DNA of 64,000 nucleotides. Source: Pontibacter ummariensis. GTDB taxonomy: Bacteria > Bacteroidota > Bacteroidia > Cytophagales > Hymenobacteraceae. Shown here piece after piece: positions 43,093 to 52,606 of the stretch; within the stretch, counting starts at the first letter, position 1; every line of letters begins with the position of its first letter. The position numbers and the translations under genes were made by a program. The stretch spans positions 1 to 64,000 of the forward strand of contig NZ_FZOQ01000028.1 of NCBI RefSeq assembly GCF_900188175.1. Direction: 5' to 3'. The notes under the pieces are model-generated. The model worked only from the letters and a program-made list of their open reading frames with translations. It had not been told where the DNA came from and searched no databases.

Positions 43093-44187
43093 ATGACTGA
43101 CGCACAGCTCCCCTTCACACCCGGCCTGTTAAAACGCCTGCCCAAGTCACCCCGCAAAGTGGCTGTTTTACGGGCATCCCGCATCGGTGATTTTGTTTGC
43201 GCCACCCCTGCGCTGCGTGCCTTACGGGAAGCCCTGCCAGCGGCAGAAATCACCATGATCACGCTGCCTATTTTGCGTGATCTTGCTGTGCGGTGCCCTT
43301 ATGTTGACCGCTACGCTGCCTTTCCCGGTTTTCCGGGCCTCGCCGAACAGTTTTTCGATGCCCGCCAAGCCCTCGTTTTCTTTCAGGAGATGCAGGAAGA
43401 ACAGTTTGACTTAGCGATACAGCTGCAGGGCTCCGGCGTTTATACCAATCCCTTCACACTGATGCTGGGCGCTGGAGCCACGGCCGGCTATGTGCGGCAA
43501 AACGACGGTGCCGGTCGCCTGGATGCCGCCTTGCCCATCCCACTGGAGGGGCACGAGATCAACCGGGTCCTGGCGATGACGACATTTCTGGGCGCACCCG
43601 AGCAGGGCAAGCACACCGAGTTTACCCTATGGCCCGGGGATCACCAGGAGGCAAAAGCCCTCCTTAGCGAAGCAGATCCGCCCTTTATAGGGCTGCATCC
43701 TGCTGCCCGTGACCAGGCACGCCGCTGGCACCTGGAGCGGTATGCCGAAGTCGCAACCGCCCTGCAGGAACGGCATGGGGGAACGGTTGTTCTGCTGGGC
43801 GAACCGGCCGAGCAGCAAACGGCAGAAAGCATGTGGCAGCTTTTAGATGTTCCGGCCCTCAACCTGGTGGGCCGCACCTCGCTGCCCGTATTGGGAGCCG
43901 TCCTAATGCGCCTCCATGTGCTGCTGACAAATGATACCGGTCCTGCCCACATCGCTTATGCGCTTCAAACGCCTACCGTCACCCTGTTCGGTGGTGCCGA
44001 CCTCTTGCGCTACGGCGCTTTAACCCCCGGCCCTTTCCGCATCATTGCCCACGAAGTGGACTGCCGGCCCTGCACGCATAGCACCTGCCCGATCGGGCAT
44101 CCCTGCATGGAAAGCATCACGGTTTCAGAGGTACTGGCAGCAGCCGAAAAAGTGATAAAACGCTCGCGCCACTCAGAACTGCTTTAA
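43093..44187 (+). CDS. Glycosyltransferase family 9 (heptosyltransferase-like)
   Basis: A 364-residue cytoplasmic GT-B enzyme. The N-terminal half has VAVLRASRIGDFVCATPALRAL; the C-terminal half has FIGLHPAARDQARRW, VVLLGEPAEQQ and LTNDTGPAHIAYALQTPTVTLFGG, the nucleotide-sugar site of ADP-heptose:LPS heptosyltransferases. The C-terminal CRPCTHSTCPIGHPCM resembles the Cys cluster common in such enzymes. It adds heptose or a related sugar to lipopolysaccharide or another glycan. It is followed after 52 bp by a methyltransferase gene. Confidence 0.9.
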   Translation: MTDAQLPFTPGLLKRLPKSPRKVAVLRASRIGDFVCATPALRALREALPAAEITMITLPILRDLAVRCPYVDRYAAFPGFPGLAEQFFDARQALVFFQEMQEEQFDLAIQLQGSGVYTNPFTLMLGAGATAGYVRQNDGAGRLDAALPIPLEGHEINRVLAMTTFLGAPEQGKHTEFTLWPGDHQEAKALLSEADPPFIGLHPAARDQARRWHLERYAEVATALQERHGGTVVLLGEPAEQQTAESMWQLLDVPALNLVGRTSLPVLGAVLMRLHVLLTNDTGPAHIAYALQTPTVTLFGGADLLRYGALTPGPFRIIAHEVDCRPCTHSTCPIGHPCMESITVSEVLAAAEKVIKRSRHSELL

Positions 44188-44239
44188 GACTAAACCAGGT
44201 TTTGCAATTTCTTTTGTTCTACGTAAAGCTGCTCTTGAT

Positions 44240-45016
44240 ATGGCCCGATTCGACACCCGCCCTCTGTACATGAACGCCCACGACTTTCGTTACCTGCTCG
44301 AAAAGCTCGGGCCGTCTCTGGGCTTCTGGCGCGCCGCTGAAATAGCCGCCCTGCGCGAGCAGGAGTATGAGGCACCCGTTCTTGATCTGGGCTGCGGGGA
44401 TGGATTTTTATCGGCCATGGTGCTGCCGAAGATAGAGGTCGGCCTGGACCCGGACCAGGAGGCACTGGAACGGGCTGTCCTCCGCCAGCTCTACGCCCGC
44501 CGAATCGCCGCGCCAGTAGAGGAAGCAGCGCTGCCCCCTGCAAGCATCAGCACTATTTTTTCTAACTCCGCACTGGAACACGTGGCCCGGATAAACGATG
44601 CCCTAAGCGCCATCGCACGAGCACTGAAACCCGGTGGCCGCCTGATCACCACCTCTCCTACCGAAGCCTTTTCCAAAGCCCTGGCACTGCCCCTGAAACG
44701 ATACGCAGACAAGCGAAACCGCCATTTCGAGCATTTGAACTTGTGGTCGGTGGAAGAGTGGGCACAGCGCTTAGCACCGGTCGGCCTCGAACTAGAAACA
44801 GTGCGCCCCTACCTGCGTCTGCCGCTTGTCCGCCTTTGGGACATGCTGGAGCTGATGCAAATGCTGCAGCTCGGTCGCCACCGTGTGTTTGGGAAGGTCT
44901 GGCGCCGGCTGCCCGACAGCGTTTTAGAGCGCCTGGCCCACTACGCTTCTACCGTCGACCTTTCCGCGCCACCCAGCAGCGGGGGGCGCCTGATCGTGGC
45001 AAGGAAAACGAAGTGA
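44240..45016 (+). CDS. Class I SAM-dependent methyltransferase
   Basis: A 258-residue enzyme. Motif I VLDLGCGDGFLS (47-58) binds SAM; EVGLDPDQEALERA is motif II, and ISTIFSNSALEHVARINDAL with LKPGGRLITTSPTE are motifs IV and V (Methyltransf_11). With the GT9 gene upstream it probably methylates a sugar or glycan intermediate. It converges with the radical SAM gene, leaving 14 bp between the stops. Confidence 0.88.
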   Translation: MARFDTRPLYMNAHDFRYLLEKLGPSLGFWRAAEIAALREQEYEAPVLDLGCGDGFLSAMVLPKIEVGLDPDQEALERAVLRQLYARRIAAPVEEAALPPASISTIFSNSALEHVARINDALSAIARALKPGGRLITTSPTEAFSKALALPLKRYADKRNRHFEHLNLWSVEEWAQRLAPVGLELETVRPYLRLPLVRLWDMLELMQMLQLGRHRVFGKVWRRLPDSVLERLAHYASTVDLSAPPSSGGRLIVARKTK

Positions 45017-45030
45017 GGCTTAAAACAAGC

Positions 45031-46032
45031 TTAGAACCTCCCCTGGTAGATGGCGCAGGAGCGGCAGATCTCCGGTGGTTCCTCAGAGTCTAAGCTCTGG
45101 CGGAAGCTTTCGTATCGCTCCCCCTCCCACAGCTGGCGCGCCCCTTGCTTTACGGCACTGCCGAAGCTAAAGCGATCCGGGGTAGAAATCATACAGCAGG
45201 GCATGGACTGGCCGTCGTAGCTGAAGTACATGCCATCCCAGGGCCAGCTGCAACGCTTGCGCCCCCGGGCAGTGGTGGTTCTCTCGGAAGGGCGCACGGC
45301 TGGCAAGCGCAAGCTTACCTTGTGCTCTTGGGCAAGGGCACGGGCCTCGTCAAAGAAGTGCTGCACGCGCTCTACCGCCTCATGCAGCAGGGTCTGTTCG
45401 TTCACAAAGTCCCGCATGGGGCTATAGTGCTCCGGAAGGGTGGACTCCTGAAAATCGTGGCAGAGGTGCTGTGCAAAAATCTCGTGCACGTTAAGCTTTT
45501 CGGCCAGCCGCACAAAGTCGGGCAGTTCGTGCAAGTTTTGCCGCATGAGCACATAAATCAGCCGTAAGTGCGGTGTTTCGCTTTTAAGCTTCTCCTTGGC
45601 TTTCTTTAAAATCTCGACATTGGAGATCACGCGTTCAAACTTCCCGCCTACCCGGATGTTTTCGAAGGTTTCTGCCGTTGCCCCGTCCACTGACACATGC
45701 AGGCTGTCCAACCCGCTCGTAACGCAGTGCTCGGCCCGCCGCTGGCTAAACAGCGTCATGTTGGAATTGGTGCTGACCTTTATACCACGCTTCGCGGCAA
45801 AGGCCACCATCTCGAAGAGCTGCGGGTGCATCATCGGCTCCCCCAGGCCCTGTAGGTGCAACTCCTGTATCTCCGGAAACTCCCCGATCAGTTTCACAAA
45901 ATCATCGAACTTCATGAACGCGAGCGGCTTTCCATCTTTTCCGTCGGTGCGAAACTGAATAGGACACATCTGGCATTTTAGGTTGCACTGGCCTACCGGC
46001 TCGATCTGCAAAAAATTTGGCATTTCACTCAT
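45031..46032 (-). CDS. Radical SAM/SPASM protein
   Basis: A 333-residue radical enzyme. CNLKCQMC (Cys16, Cys20, Cys23) binds the SAM-cleaving 4Fe-4S cluster; EIQELHLQGLGEPMMHPQLF is the GGE-like strand and HVSVDGATAETFENIRVGG the later barrel. C-terminal cysteines (RKRCSWPWDG, MPCCMIS, EICRSCAIYQ) form a SPASM auxiliary-cluster domain. Substrate is unknown. It is the last gene of a three-gene minus operon, 23 bp after the GT2 gene, so it may modify the same glycan or product. Confidence 0.88.
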   Translation of the reverse strand: MSEMPNFLQIEPVGQCNLKCQMCPIQFRTDGKDGKPLAFMKFDDFVKLIGEFPEIQELHLQGLGEPMMHPQLFEMVAFAAKRGIKVSTNSNMTLFSQRRAEHCVTSGLDSLHVSVDGATAETFENIRVGGKFERVISNVEILKKAKEKLKSETPHLRLIYVLMRQNLHELPDFVRLAEKLNVHEIFAQHLCHDFQESTLPEHYSPMRDFVNEQTLLHEAVERVQHFFDEARALAQEHKVSLRLPAVRPSERTTTARGRKRCSWPWDGMYFSYDGQSMPCCMISTPDRFSFGSAVKQGARQLWEGERYESFRQSLDSEEPPEICRSCAIYQGRF

Positions 46033-46055
46033 TTCTGAAGTCTTTAAGATGAGAA

Positions 46056-47021
46056 TTAATAAAAGAATACGCCGAACTTGATTCCGCCGTAGATACGCCA
46101 GAAAATGGCGGTAGGAGGAATCAGGATGGAGGTCACCACCATTTCAAATATGTGTAAAGGGGAGCGCGATGTGGCCTTCAGCCTTTCATAGCAAAACATG
46201 GCCGTCCAGAACAGGCTCAAGCAAAAGAAAGCGGTGGCAGCCCCCCCGTACCCGACCGAAGTGAGGAGGGTAGCAAGCAGGAAAGCGCCGAGCGTGTAGT
46301 AGTAACGACGCACGCACGCCCTGGGCTTCGGGCAGAAAAGCTCCGGGTGGTTTTTAAACAAAAGCGCGTCGAACATGATTTTGCGCTGCTGCCGCACACT
46401 AATCCCAAAATGTCCCGGACGTACGGGGTGCACGACAACGGCCTCCTGCGCGCGCACAATAGTAAAGCGGTGCTTCAGCAATTTGAAGTGCAGGTCTGCG
46501 TCTTCGCGCCAGGCCGCCACAAACCGCTCGTCGAACCCGCCGGTTACCTCCAGGCAATGGCGGCGGCAAAAGCAATTGGCGGTAATAAACTCGGCCGTTG
46601 CCAGATAAGAGGCATTCAGCTCATAATCGGTCGGAAAGGGAGGAAGCGGGACCTGCGTCCTGCCCGTCACCACCGCTATTCCCTCCCGGTCCTCGAACAG
46701 CTTCACTGCCTCGGCCAGCCAATGCTCGTCGGGGATGCAATCATCGTCTGTAAAGGCAATAATCTCCCCTTTGGCAGCTTGCCAGCCGATGTTCCGGGCG
46801 TGCGCCGGCCCTCGCTTGGAAGCGGCCCACACATAACGCAGCTGCACATCCGTTTGTGTTGCTAAACTGCTGATAAACCCTTCCAACCCGGCTTCGCCCG
46901 CATTGTCTGCCACGATCACCTCATACGCCGTGGCGGCAAACTTTTGCCGCATCAGCGCCTTCACGCAGCGCTCGAGCAGGTGGCGGCGTTTGCAAGTTGG
47001 AATGACAACGGAAACTTTCAT
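46056..47021 (-). CDS. Glycosyltransferase family 2
   Basis: A 321-residue GT-A enzyme starting at ATG 47021 (MKVSVVIPTCKRRHLLERCV). The nucleotide-sugar site is IIAFTDDDCIPDEHWLAEAV, with the acceptor-side WREDADLHFKLLKHRF. Three hydrophobic helices near 235-310 put it at the inner membrane. Its start overlaps the stop of the carbamoyltransferase gene by four bases (ATGA), so translation is coupled. Confidence 0.88.
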   Translation of the reverse strand: MKVSVVIPTCKRRHLLERCVKALMRQKFAATAYEVIVADNAGEAGLEGFISSLATQTDVQLRYVWAASKRGPAHARNIGWQAAKGEIIAFTDDDCIPDEHWLAEAVKLFEDREGIAVVTGRTQVPLPPFPTDYELNASYLATAEFITANCFCRRHCLEVTGGFDERFVAAWREDADLHFKLLKHRFTIVRAQEAVVVHPVRPGHFGISVRQQRKIMFDALLFKNHPELFCPKPRACVRRYYYTLGAFLLATLLTSVGYGGAATAFFCLSLFWTAMFCYERLKATSRSPLHIFEMVVTSILIPPTAIFWRIYGGIKFGVFFY

Positions 47022-48742
47022 CTCTTTTCCAGCAAAAAAGAACCGATAGCCAGCGCATCCAGCGGTGACGTCCAGAAACACTCGATCGCATCGCGCGGTG
47101 TGCAGACAACCGGTTCGCCTCTTGTGTTAAATGATGTATTAACCAGTACCGGAACCCCTGTTCTGCCCTGGAATTCCTTTATCAGATCGTAATAAACGGG
47201 GTTCTGCTCCCGGCGCACGGTTTGTACGCGCGCTGTGCCGTCCACGTGGCGCACCGCGCTGAGCCGTTCGGCTTTGTCTTCGCGCACGTCAAACACGAAC
47301 AGCATAAAGGGCGAGGGCTTCGTGGCCCCCACAAACCATTCGGCCGCCTCTTCCTCCAGCACGGCAGGTGCCACGGGCCGGAAATCTTCACGGTCTTTGA
47401 TGTCGTTTAGCTTTGCCTGCATGTCCGGATTGATCGGTGAAGCGAGGATAGAACGGGCACCCAGGGCACGGGGACCGAACTCCATGCGCCCCTGGAACCA
47501 GCCCACTATCTTGTCTTCGGCGAGGATTTTAGCGGTTTCCGCCGCAATGTTTTCCGCCTTGCGGTACGGTAGTTTCGACCACTTTAAGAACTCCTCGATC
47601 TGCTCATCCGAAAAACCGGGTCCCAGGTAAGGGTGGGTCATTTCCCACGAACGCGCTGTATCTCCCCTTTCCTGCGCATCTACCCGAAGGGCGGCGCCAA
47701 GGGCAGTGCCGGCATCTCCGGCAGCGGGCTGCACCCACACGTTCCTGAACTTTCCTTTGTCCCGGATATAGGCGTTCATCACGCAGTTCAGCGCCACGCC
47801 ACCGGCCATCACCAGGTTATCGGATTTTGTTTTTTCGTACAGCTGATCGGCTAAGGCAAGGGCAGCTTCCTCTATGGCAAACTGCAAGGAACGCGCGATG
47901 TCGAAATGCAGCTTTCCGAAGGGCTCCCCCTTTTTGCGTCGCTTGCCAAAACGCTCCTCAAACCGCAGCTCACCAAGCTCATAGTTCCCGTTTTCGCCCA
48001 GCTGAATGATTTCCCGGAAGTCACTCAAAAAGCACGGCTCCCCGTAAGAGGCCAGGGCCATCACCTTGTACTCGTCAGAGGAATGCAAGAAACCCAGATC
48101 GGCTGTAACGCTTTCATACAGAAGCCCCAGGGAGTGCGGGAAGTTCACCTGCCCCAGCAGTTCCAGCTTTTTGCCTTCTCCGTAGCTGTAAGTGGTCGTG
48201 GCGTCCTCCCCGCGTCCATCCAGGGTCATGCAGGCGGCACGTTCGAAAGGCGACGCATAAAAGGCACTTGCGGCATGCGCCAGGTGGTGCTTTACAAAGT
48301 GCCACTTGAACTTGCCCTTCTGTTTTGCTGCACGGAAGCTTTCCTGTAGATGGTGCGGGTAGCCGTCCACCAACTGGTTGGGGGCGTTTACGATATAGGC
48401 CAGAAACAGCGGGTCGTATATCGAATCCCAGTCCCCTTTTTTCCGGCGGGCCGCTTTGGTGATAGGCAAGTGCACGAAGTCATCCGGAGCGTGCTTGCCT
48501 AGCATGACGTAGGGATCGAAGGAATAGGCCACGTGATCCACATCCTCTAAGCCTGTCCCGGCTTCGCGCAGACAATAATCAATGGCATGGTAGGGTAACT
48601 CCCAGGTTGAAAAAGGCACAGGGCGTTTGCCATGCTTGATGCGGGTAAAGCGTTCTTCTTCAGCAGCAGCAATTACACGTCCGTCTTCAACCAGGCAAGC
48701 CGCCGAATCATGGTAAGCGGCATTGATTCCGAGTGTCAGCAT
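47018..48742 (-). CDS. NodU/CmcH-family carbamoyltransferase
   Basis: A 574-residue O-carbamoyltransferase that transfers carbamoyl from carbamoyl phosphate, through carbamoyl-adenylate, to a hydroxyl of a sugar or natural product. The N-terminal Kae1-like domain has the metal-binding HHLAHAASAFYASPFE and TLDGRGEDATTTYSYGEG; the C-terminal YrdC-like part has GRMEFGPRALGARSILASP. Length is usual for the family. It heads an operon with GT2 (4-base overlap) and the radical SAM gene. Confidence 0.92.
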   Translation of the reverse strand: MLTLGINAAYHDSAACLVEDGRVIAAAEEERFTRIKHGKRPVPFSTWELPYHAIDYCLREAGTGLEDVDHVAYSFDPYVMLGKHAPDDFVHLPITKAARRKKGDWDSIYDPLFLAYIVNAPNQLVDGYPHHLQESFRAAKQKGKFKWHFVKHHLAHAASAFYASPFERAACMTLDGRGEDATTTYSYGEGKKLELLGQVNFPHSLGLLYESVTADLGFLHSSDEYKVMALASYGEPCFLSDFREIIQLGENGNYELGELRFEERFGKRRKKGEPFGKLHFDIARSLQFAIEEAALALADQLYEKTKSDNLVMAGGVALNCVMNAYIRDKGKFRNVWVQPAAGDAGTALGAALRVDAQERGDTARSWEMTHPYLGPGFSDEQIEEFLKWSKLPYRKAENIAAETAKILAEDKIVGWFQGRMEFGPRALGARSILASPINPDMQAKLNDIKDREDFRPVAPAVLEEEAAEWFVGATKPSPFMLFVFDVREDKAERLSAVRHVDGTARVQTVRREQNPVYYDLIKEFQGRTGVPVLVNTSFNTRGEPVVCTPRDAIECFWTSPLDALAIGSFLLEKR

Positions 48743-48955
48743 ATAGAAAATAGCAAAGATTTGTTATTACTTTACTGATTTCCATGCTTTTGCGTTATAC
48801 TTTCTTGAAAACCTAGCACTCTTCGGTAAAGACAGGCCCGGTCAGCGGGGCAGGCCCCCCTTCCTGTTTTCCCTTTAACTTAATTTCCCCCCTTCTGTAG
48901 CAACAGTGCAGCAGAGTTTATACCTTGAATAGGTTTACAACTTAAGTTCAGTTTT

Positions 48956-50374
48956 ATGGAAGTTACATCCCTGGTCCGCAAGGCAGTGTTTGCTGCCGGC
49001 TGCCTTTTCACCCTAACCGCTTCGGCGCAAACGCCTGTGTTCGATTCTACTGCCTATTTAGCGCATTATGCTACCCGCTGGCAGTCGCGCACGCTGGAGA
49101 CACCCTACCAGGACAACATAAGCGAACAGGAGAAAATAGCGGGCCTTTCGAAGCTGTGGATGGAGGCTAAGCTGAACTATGCGAACTTTGACCTGGTGCC
49201 TCGCCTGGACTTCGACAGCCTCTACCTGGCTTTTATCCCCAAGGTGCAGCACACCAAAAGCACGCTGGCTTACTATGAGGAGCTCCAGTCTTTTTACCAT
49301 CACCTAAAGGACGGGCACAGCCTGGTACTTGTCCCCACCCAGCTGACGGCACAAACAAAGGCAGTGGTTCCGATGCTGGTACACCCCATCGAGGGCAAGC
49401 CGGTTATCTGGAAAGTGCTGGACAAGCGCTTAAGGGACCTCGGGATACGGGAAGGCATGGAAATCACATCCGTAGATGGGATACCGGTGGCGGCCAGAAT
49501 GGCCGACCGGGCGCGTAAGGCAAGCTACTCCACCCCGCAGGACAGTGCTGCCCGGGTCATGTATTACTGGTTGACGGCCGGTAACGTAGCCGAAAAGGCA
49601 AAGCTAGAGGTGGTGGACAAAAAAGGGAAGGCGAAAAGCTTCGACGTCCCACGCGCCGACTATTATAAAGGCAACCTTTTCCCGAGCCCGATGTTCCAAA
49701 CCCCTCTCGAGTACAGCGTGTTGCCAAACAATGTAGGTTACCTGCAGCTTCACACCTTTAACGATCCGCGGGTGGTGGCGCAGTTTGATAGTGTCTTTTC
49801 ACAGATCGCGAAAACGGATGCCCTGATCATAGACGTGCGCACAAATGGCGGCGGTAACGGAGGCTATGGCCATGAGATACTGGGTTATTTAACCGATAAG
49901 CCCTTTCAGACGGGCAAAACCCATATACTGCAGTACCAGGGCGTGCAGCGGCCGTGGGGCAATAACCCTTACTCCACGGAGGTCTCCAGTTATGACTGGA
50001 AGCCCTACAAAGACAAGCGCTATAACAAGCCCGTTTTCCTGCTAACAGGCCCCCTGACCTATTCTGCGGCAGAAGACTTCACCCTGGCCTTTCTCAGCAC
50101 AGACCGTGGCCTGGTCATAGGCGAGGCAACCGGGGGCAGCACCGGGCAGCCTGTTTTCTTTATGCTACCCGGTGGCGGCTTTGGCGCCGTGTGCGCCAAG
50201 CGCGACCTGTTCTGGGATAACAGGCAGTTTGTGGGCTATGGCATTCAGCCCGATGTGCAGGTTCCCTTAAAAATAAAGGACGTGCAAAACGGAAAAGACA
50301 CGCAGCTAGAAAAGGCCCTGGCACTGTTAAAGAAAGGTATCACCACAAGAGACCACCTGTCGAAGCTACCCTAG
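48956..50374 (+). CDS. S41 family peptidase
   Basis: Exported protease of 472 residues with signal peptide ending TLTASAQ. A helical N-terminal region (about 30-130) is followed by a PDZ-like part (VLDKRLRDLGIREGMEITSV) and the tail-specific-protease core: NNVGYLQLHTFNDPRVVAQF, ALIIDVRTNGGGNGG, and the nucleophile in LTGPLTYSAAEDF (Ser370), then GEATGGSTGQP. C-terminal processing-type proteases of this family cut periplasmic proteins; the target is unknown. It is monocistronic. Confidence 0.9.
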   Translation: MEVTSLVRKAVFAAGCLFTLTASAQTPVFDSTAYLAHYATRWQSRTLETPYQDNISEQEKIAGLSKLWMEAKLNYANFDLVPRLDFDSLYLAFIPKVQHTKSTLAYYEELQSFYHHLKDGHSLVLVPTQLTAQTKAVVPMLVHPIEGKPVIWKVLDKRLRDLGIREGMEITSVDGIPVAARMADRARKASYSTPQDSAARVMYYWLTAGNVAEKAKLEVVDKKGKAKSFDVPRADYYKGNLFPSPMFQTPLEYSVLPNNVGYLQLHTFNDPRVVAQFDSVFSQIAKTDALIIDVRTNGGGNGGYGHEILGYLTDKPFQTGKTHILQYQGVQRPWGNNPYSTEVSSYDWKPYKDKRYNKPVFLLTGPLTYSAAEDFTLAFLSTDRGLVIGEATGGSTGQPVFFMLPGGGFGAVCAKRDLFWDNRQFVGYGIQPDVQVPLKIKDVQNGKDTQLEKALALLKKGITTRDHLSKLP

Positions 50375-50554
50375 AGCAGGCTAGCACAAAGCATACCCTT
50401 GGTCAGTTCAAGAACAAAAAAGCTGCTTTCTGAGACGAAAACAGCAGCGTATAAATGTTTCAAAATTCCTATATTGAGGAAGTAAAGCCACGCTGAGCGC
50501 TTTGAAAAGAACGGCTGATGCAGAAGCTCTCCCTCACCTTAACCTGAAAAACCT

Positions 50555-51382
50555 ATGATTGCGGCACCCCTAGCAACCCCTGCCTCTTACCTGAACATGC
50601 TCCTGTGCAGCGCCTTTTTGCTGGCAGGCACGGCCTGCTCTACAAGTTCTCCCGAAACAGCACATGCGCAGGAAAATGAATGGCAGACTTTATTCAACGG
50701 CAAGGACCTCGACGGCTGGACGCCTAAAATCCACCACCATGAGGTGGGGGACAATTATGCCGAAACGTTCCGGGTGAATGACGGGGTGCTGCAGGTGAAC
50801 TATGACGGGTACCAGGACTTTGAGAACCGTTACGGGCACCTGTTTTACAAAGAGCCTTTTTCCTCTTTCCATTTAACCTGGGAATACCGGTTCACGGACA
50901 AATGGCTGGAGGACGCCCCGGACTACACGTATCGAAACAGCGGCGTGATGTTCCACGCACAGGCCCCCGGCACTATTCTCAAAGAGCAGGACTGGCCCAT
51001 CTCCGTTGAATTCCAGTTATTGGCAGATGCCGGCGACGGCAATCCCCGCCCCACAGGCAACATGTGCTCTCCGGGAACAGAAGTATTTTATGAAGGCAAA
51101 ATGGACCCGAGGCACTGCATTAACTCCTCTTCCGACACGTACGCGTGGAATGAATGGGTAAAAGCAGAGCTGATCGTACACGGCGATTCCCTCGTCACGC
51201 ACCTGATCAACGGCGACACCGTTTTACAATATACCCGCCCACAAATAGGGGGCGACGTGGCCAATGGATACGATCCAGCCATCAAGCAGGACGGGAAACG
51301 CCTGACAGAAGGGTACATCGCCCTGCAGAGCGAGGGGCAGGGGATTGAGTTCCGGGATATAAAGATCAAAAAGCTGGAGTAG
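50555..51382 (+). CDS. DUF1080 lipoprotein (3-keto-disaccharide hydrolase-like)
   Basis: A 275-residue lipoprotein, lipobox AGTAC (Cys28); ATG 50597 is an alternative start. The mature domain is a concanavalin-like jelly-roll with WQTLFNGKDLDGWTPK, YRNSGVMFHAQAPG, SVEFQLLADAGDGNPRPTGN and LQSEGQGIEFRDIKIKKLE. DUF1080 enzymes hydrolyse glycosides whose sugar was first oxidised at C3. This window also has a candidate oxidising dehydrogenase, a Gfo/Idh enzyme and an epimerase 30 kb away, which fits that pathway although the genes are not adjacent. Confidence 0.87.
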   Translation: MIAAPLATPASYLNMLLCSAFLLAGTACSTSSPETAHAQENEWQTLFNGKDLDGWTPKIHHHEVGDNYAETFRVNDGVLQVNYDGYQDFENRYGHLFYKEPFSSFHLTWEYRFTDKWLEDAPDYTYRNSGVMFHAQAPGTILKEQDWPISVEFQLLADAGDGNPRPTGNMCSPGTEVFYEGKMDPRHCINSSSDTYAWNEWVKAELIVHGDSLVTHLINGDTVLQYTRPQIGGDVANGYDPAIKQDGKRLTEGYIALQSEGQGIEFRDIKIKKLE

Positions 51383-51449
51383 AGAGCCTCTCTCCTTTTC
51401 CTGTCTGTTTTCGCGGTCCTTACCGCTTCCGTTTTTTATAAGCTTTATG

Positions 51450-51492
51450 AAGGGGCTATCGTTTTCGAAATGATAGCCCCTTGTCTTTTTTC
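51450..51492 (+). terminator. Terminator after the DUF1080 gene
   Basis: AAGGGGCTATC / GATAGCCCCTT, perfect 11-bp stem and 11-base loop, then a T-rich run. Confidence 0.85.
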
Positions 51493-51652
51493 TCCTGTTC
51501 CGGAAACATCCCCAAAACAGTTAAAAAAACTTTTCGCCGTTGTCGCGTAAACAAATGTGCTTTTCCTGACAGGGAAAAGGAGGGCAGAGCTTGCTCTCCG
51601 TCCTTCCCTCAGCAGCCTTCCCTGCTGGGGCATTGACAACGAAACGCAAGAT

Positions 51653-52606
51653 ATGGCGCAAGGGATTATTCTTTCACTCGGCAGCGTGAATGCGGATTAT
51701 CAGGTCCGCGTGGATCAAAAGCCGGGCAGTACGACCACGATGCTGGGGCACGACTTTCTGCGGCTGAGCGGTGGCAAGGGGGCCAACGTGGCTTTTCTGG
51801 CCCGCCGGCTGGAAGTGGCGGCTTCGCTTATTGCCCACGTGGGCAACGACGACCTGAAGGAGCAGGCGCTCGGGGCGCTGCGGGACATGGGCGTTGATCT
51901 CTCGCATGTCCGGGCCATCGATCAGGTAGCGACGGGTGTCTCCATGATCGCCGTTCCTAAGGATGGAAAAAAGCAGATCATCCTGGCCCCCAATGCCAAC
52001 GATGCCTGGCAGGAAGAGGACAGCGAGGAGGTAGCGGCGGCTATCCAACAGGCACCCGCTGGTTCCGTGCTCGTCGTCGACTATGAAGTAGCCCCTTTTA
52101 TCGTGGATAGCGCCATTCAGGCTGCCCACGAAAAGGGCTTCCGCATAATCCTGGATCCCTCTCCTACCGACCGGGTAAACCGGGATTTATTCGCGAAGCT
52201 CCATTACCTCGTGCCCGATGCCTCCGAGACGGAGGGCCTGACCGGCATTCGCCCTGACTCGGTAGACAAGGCAGCCCAGGCAGCCCGCCAGCTACTGGAA
52301 CAAGGGCTGGAGACCGTGCTGGTAAAACTGGAGGAAGGCGGTTGTCTGGCTGCGAACGAGGGCACTTGCCTGCACGTACCGCCGCTGCCCATAGATGTAG
52401 TAGACACCACCGGGGCAGGCGATGCCTTTGCCGGTGCCCTCGCCGTTGCCGTGCTGGAAAAGCGCCCGCTACAGGAAGCCGCCTGTTTTGCTTCGGCGGC
52501 CTCCCTGGCCACCACGACCGGCTATGGGTCCCAACCCGCCTACCCTGACAGAGACCAGATCCGGCACTTTTATGCGCAAACCATCGACAAGGTCCGGAAG
52601 CTATGA
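51653..52606 (+). CDS. PfkB family carbohydrate kinase (ribokinase-like)
   Basis: A 317-residue sugar kinase starting at ATG 51653 (MAQGIILSLGSVNADYQVRV); the 32 codons open before it lack features. LSGGKGANVAFLARRL is the substrate-binding motif and VVDTTGAGDAFAGALAVAV holds the catalytic Asp and anion hole. It probably phosphorylates ribose or another furanose/ketose. Its TGA overlaps the ATG of the GH65 gene (52603), so the two are translationally coupled and the kinase may act on the sugar the phosphorylase releases. Confidence 0.9.
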   Translation: MAQGIILSLGSVNADYQVRVDQKPGSTTTMLGHDFLRLSGGKGANVAFLARRLEVAASLIAHVGNDDLKEQALGALRDMGVDLSHVRAIDQVATGVSMIAVPKDGKKQIILAPNANDAWQEEDSEEVAAAIQQAPAGSVLVVDYEVAPFIVDSAIQAAHEKGFRIILDPSPTDRVNRDLFAKLHYLVPDASETEGLTGIRPDSVDKAAQAARQLLEQGLETVLVKLEEGGCLAANEGTCLHVPPLPIDVVDTTGAGDAFAGALAVAVLEKRPLQEAACFASAASLATTTGYGSQPAYPDRDQIRHFYAQTIDKVRKL

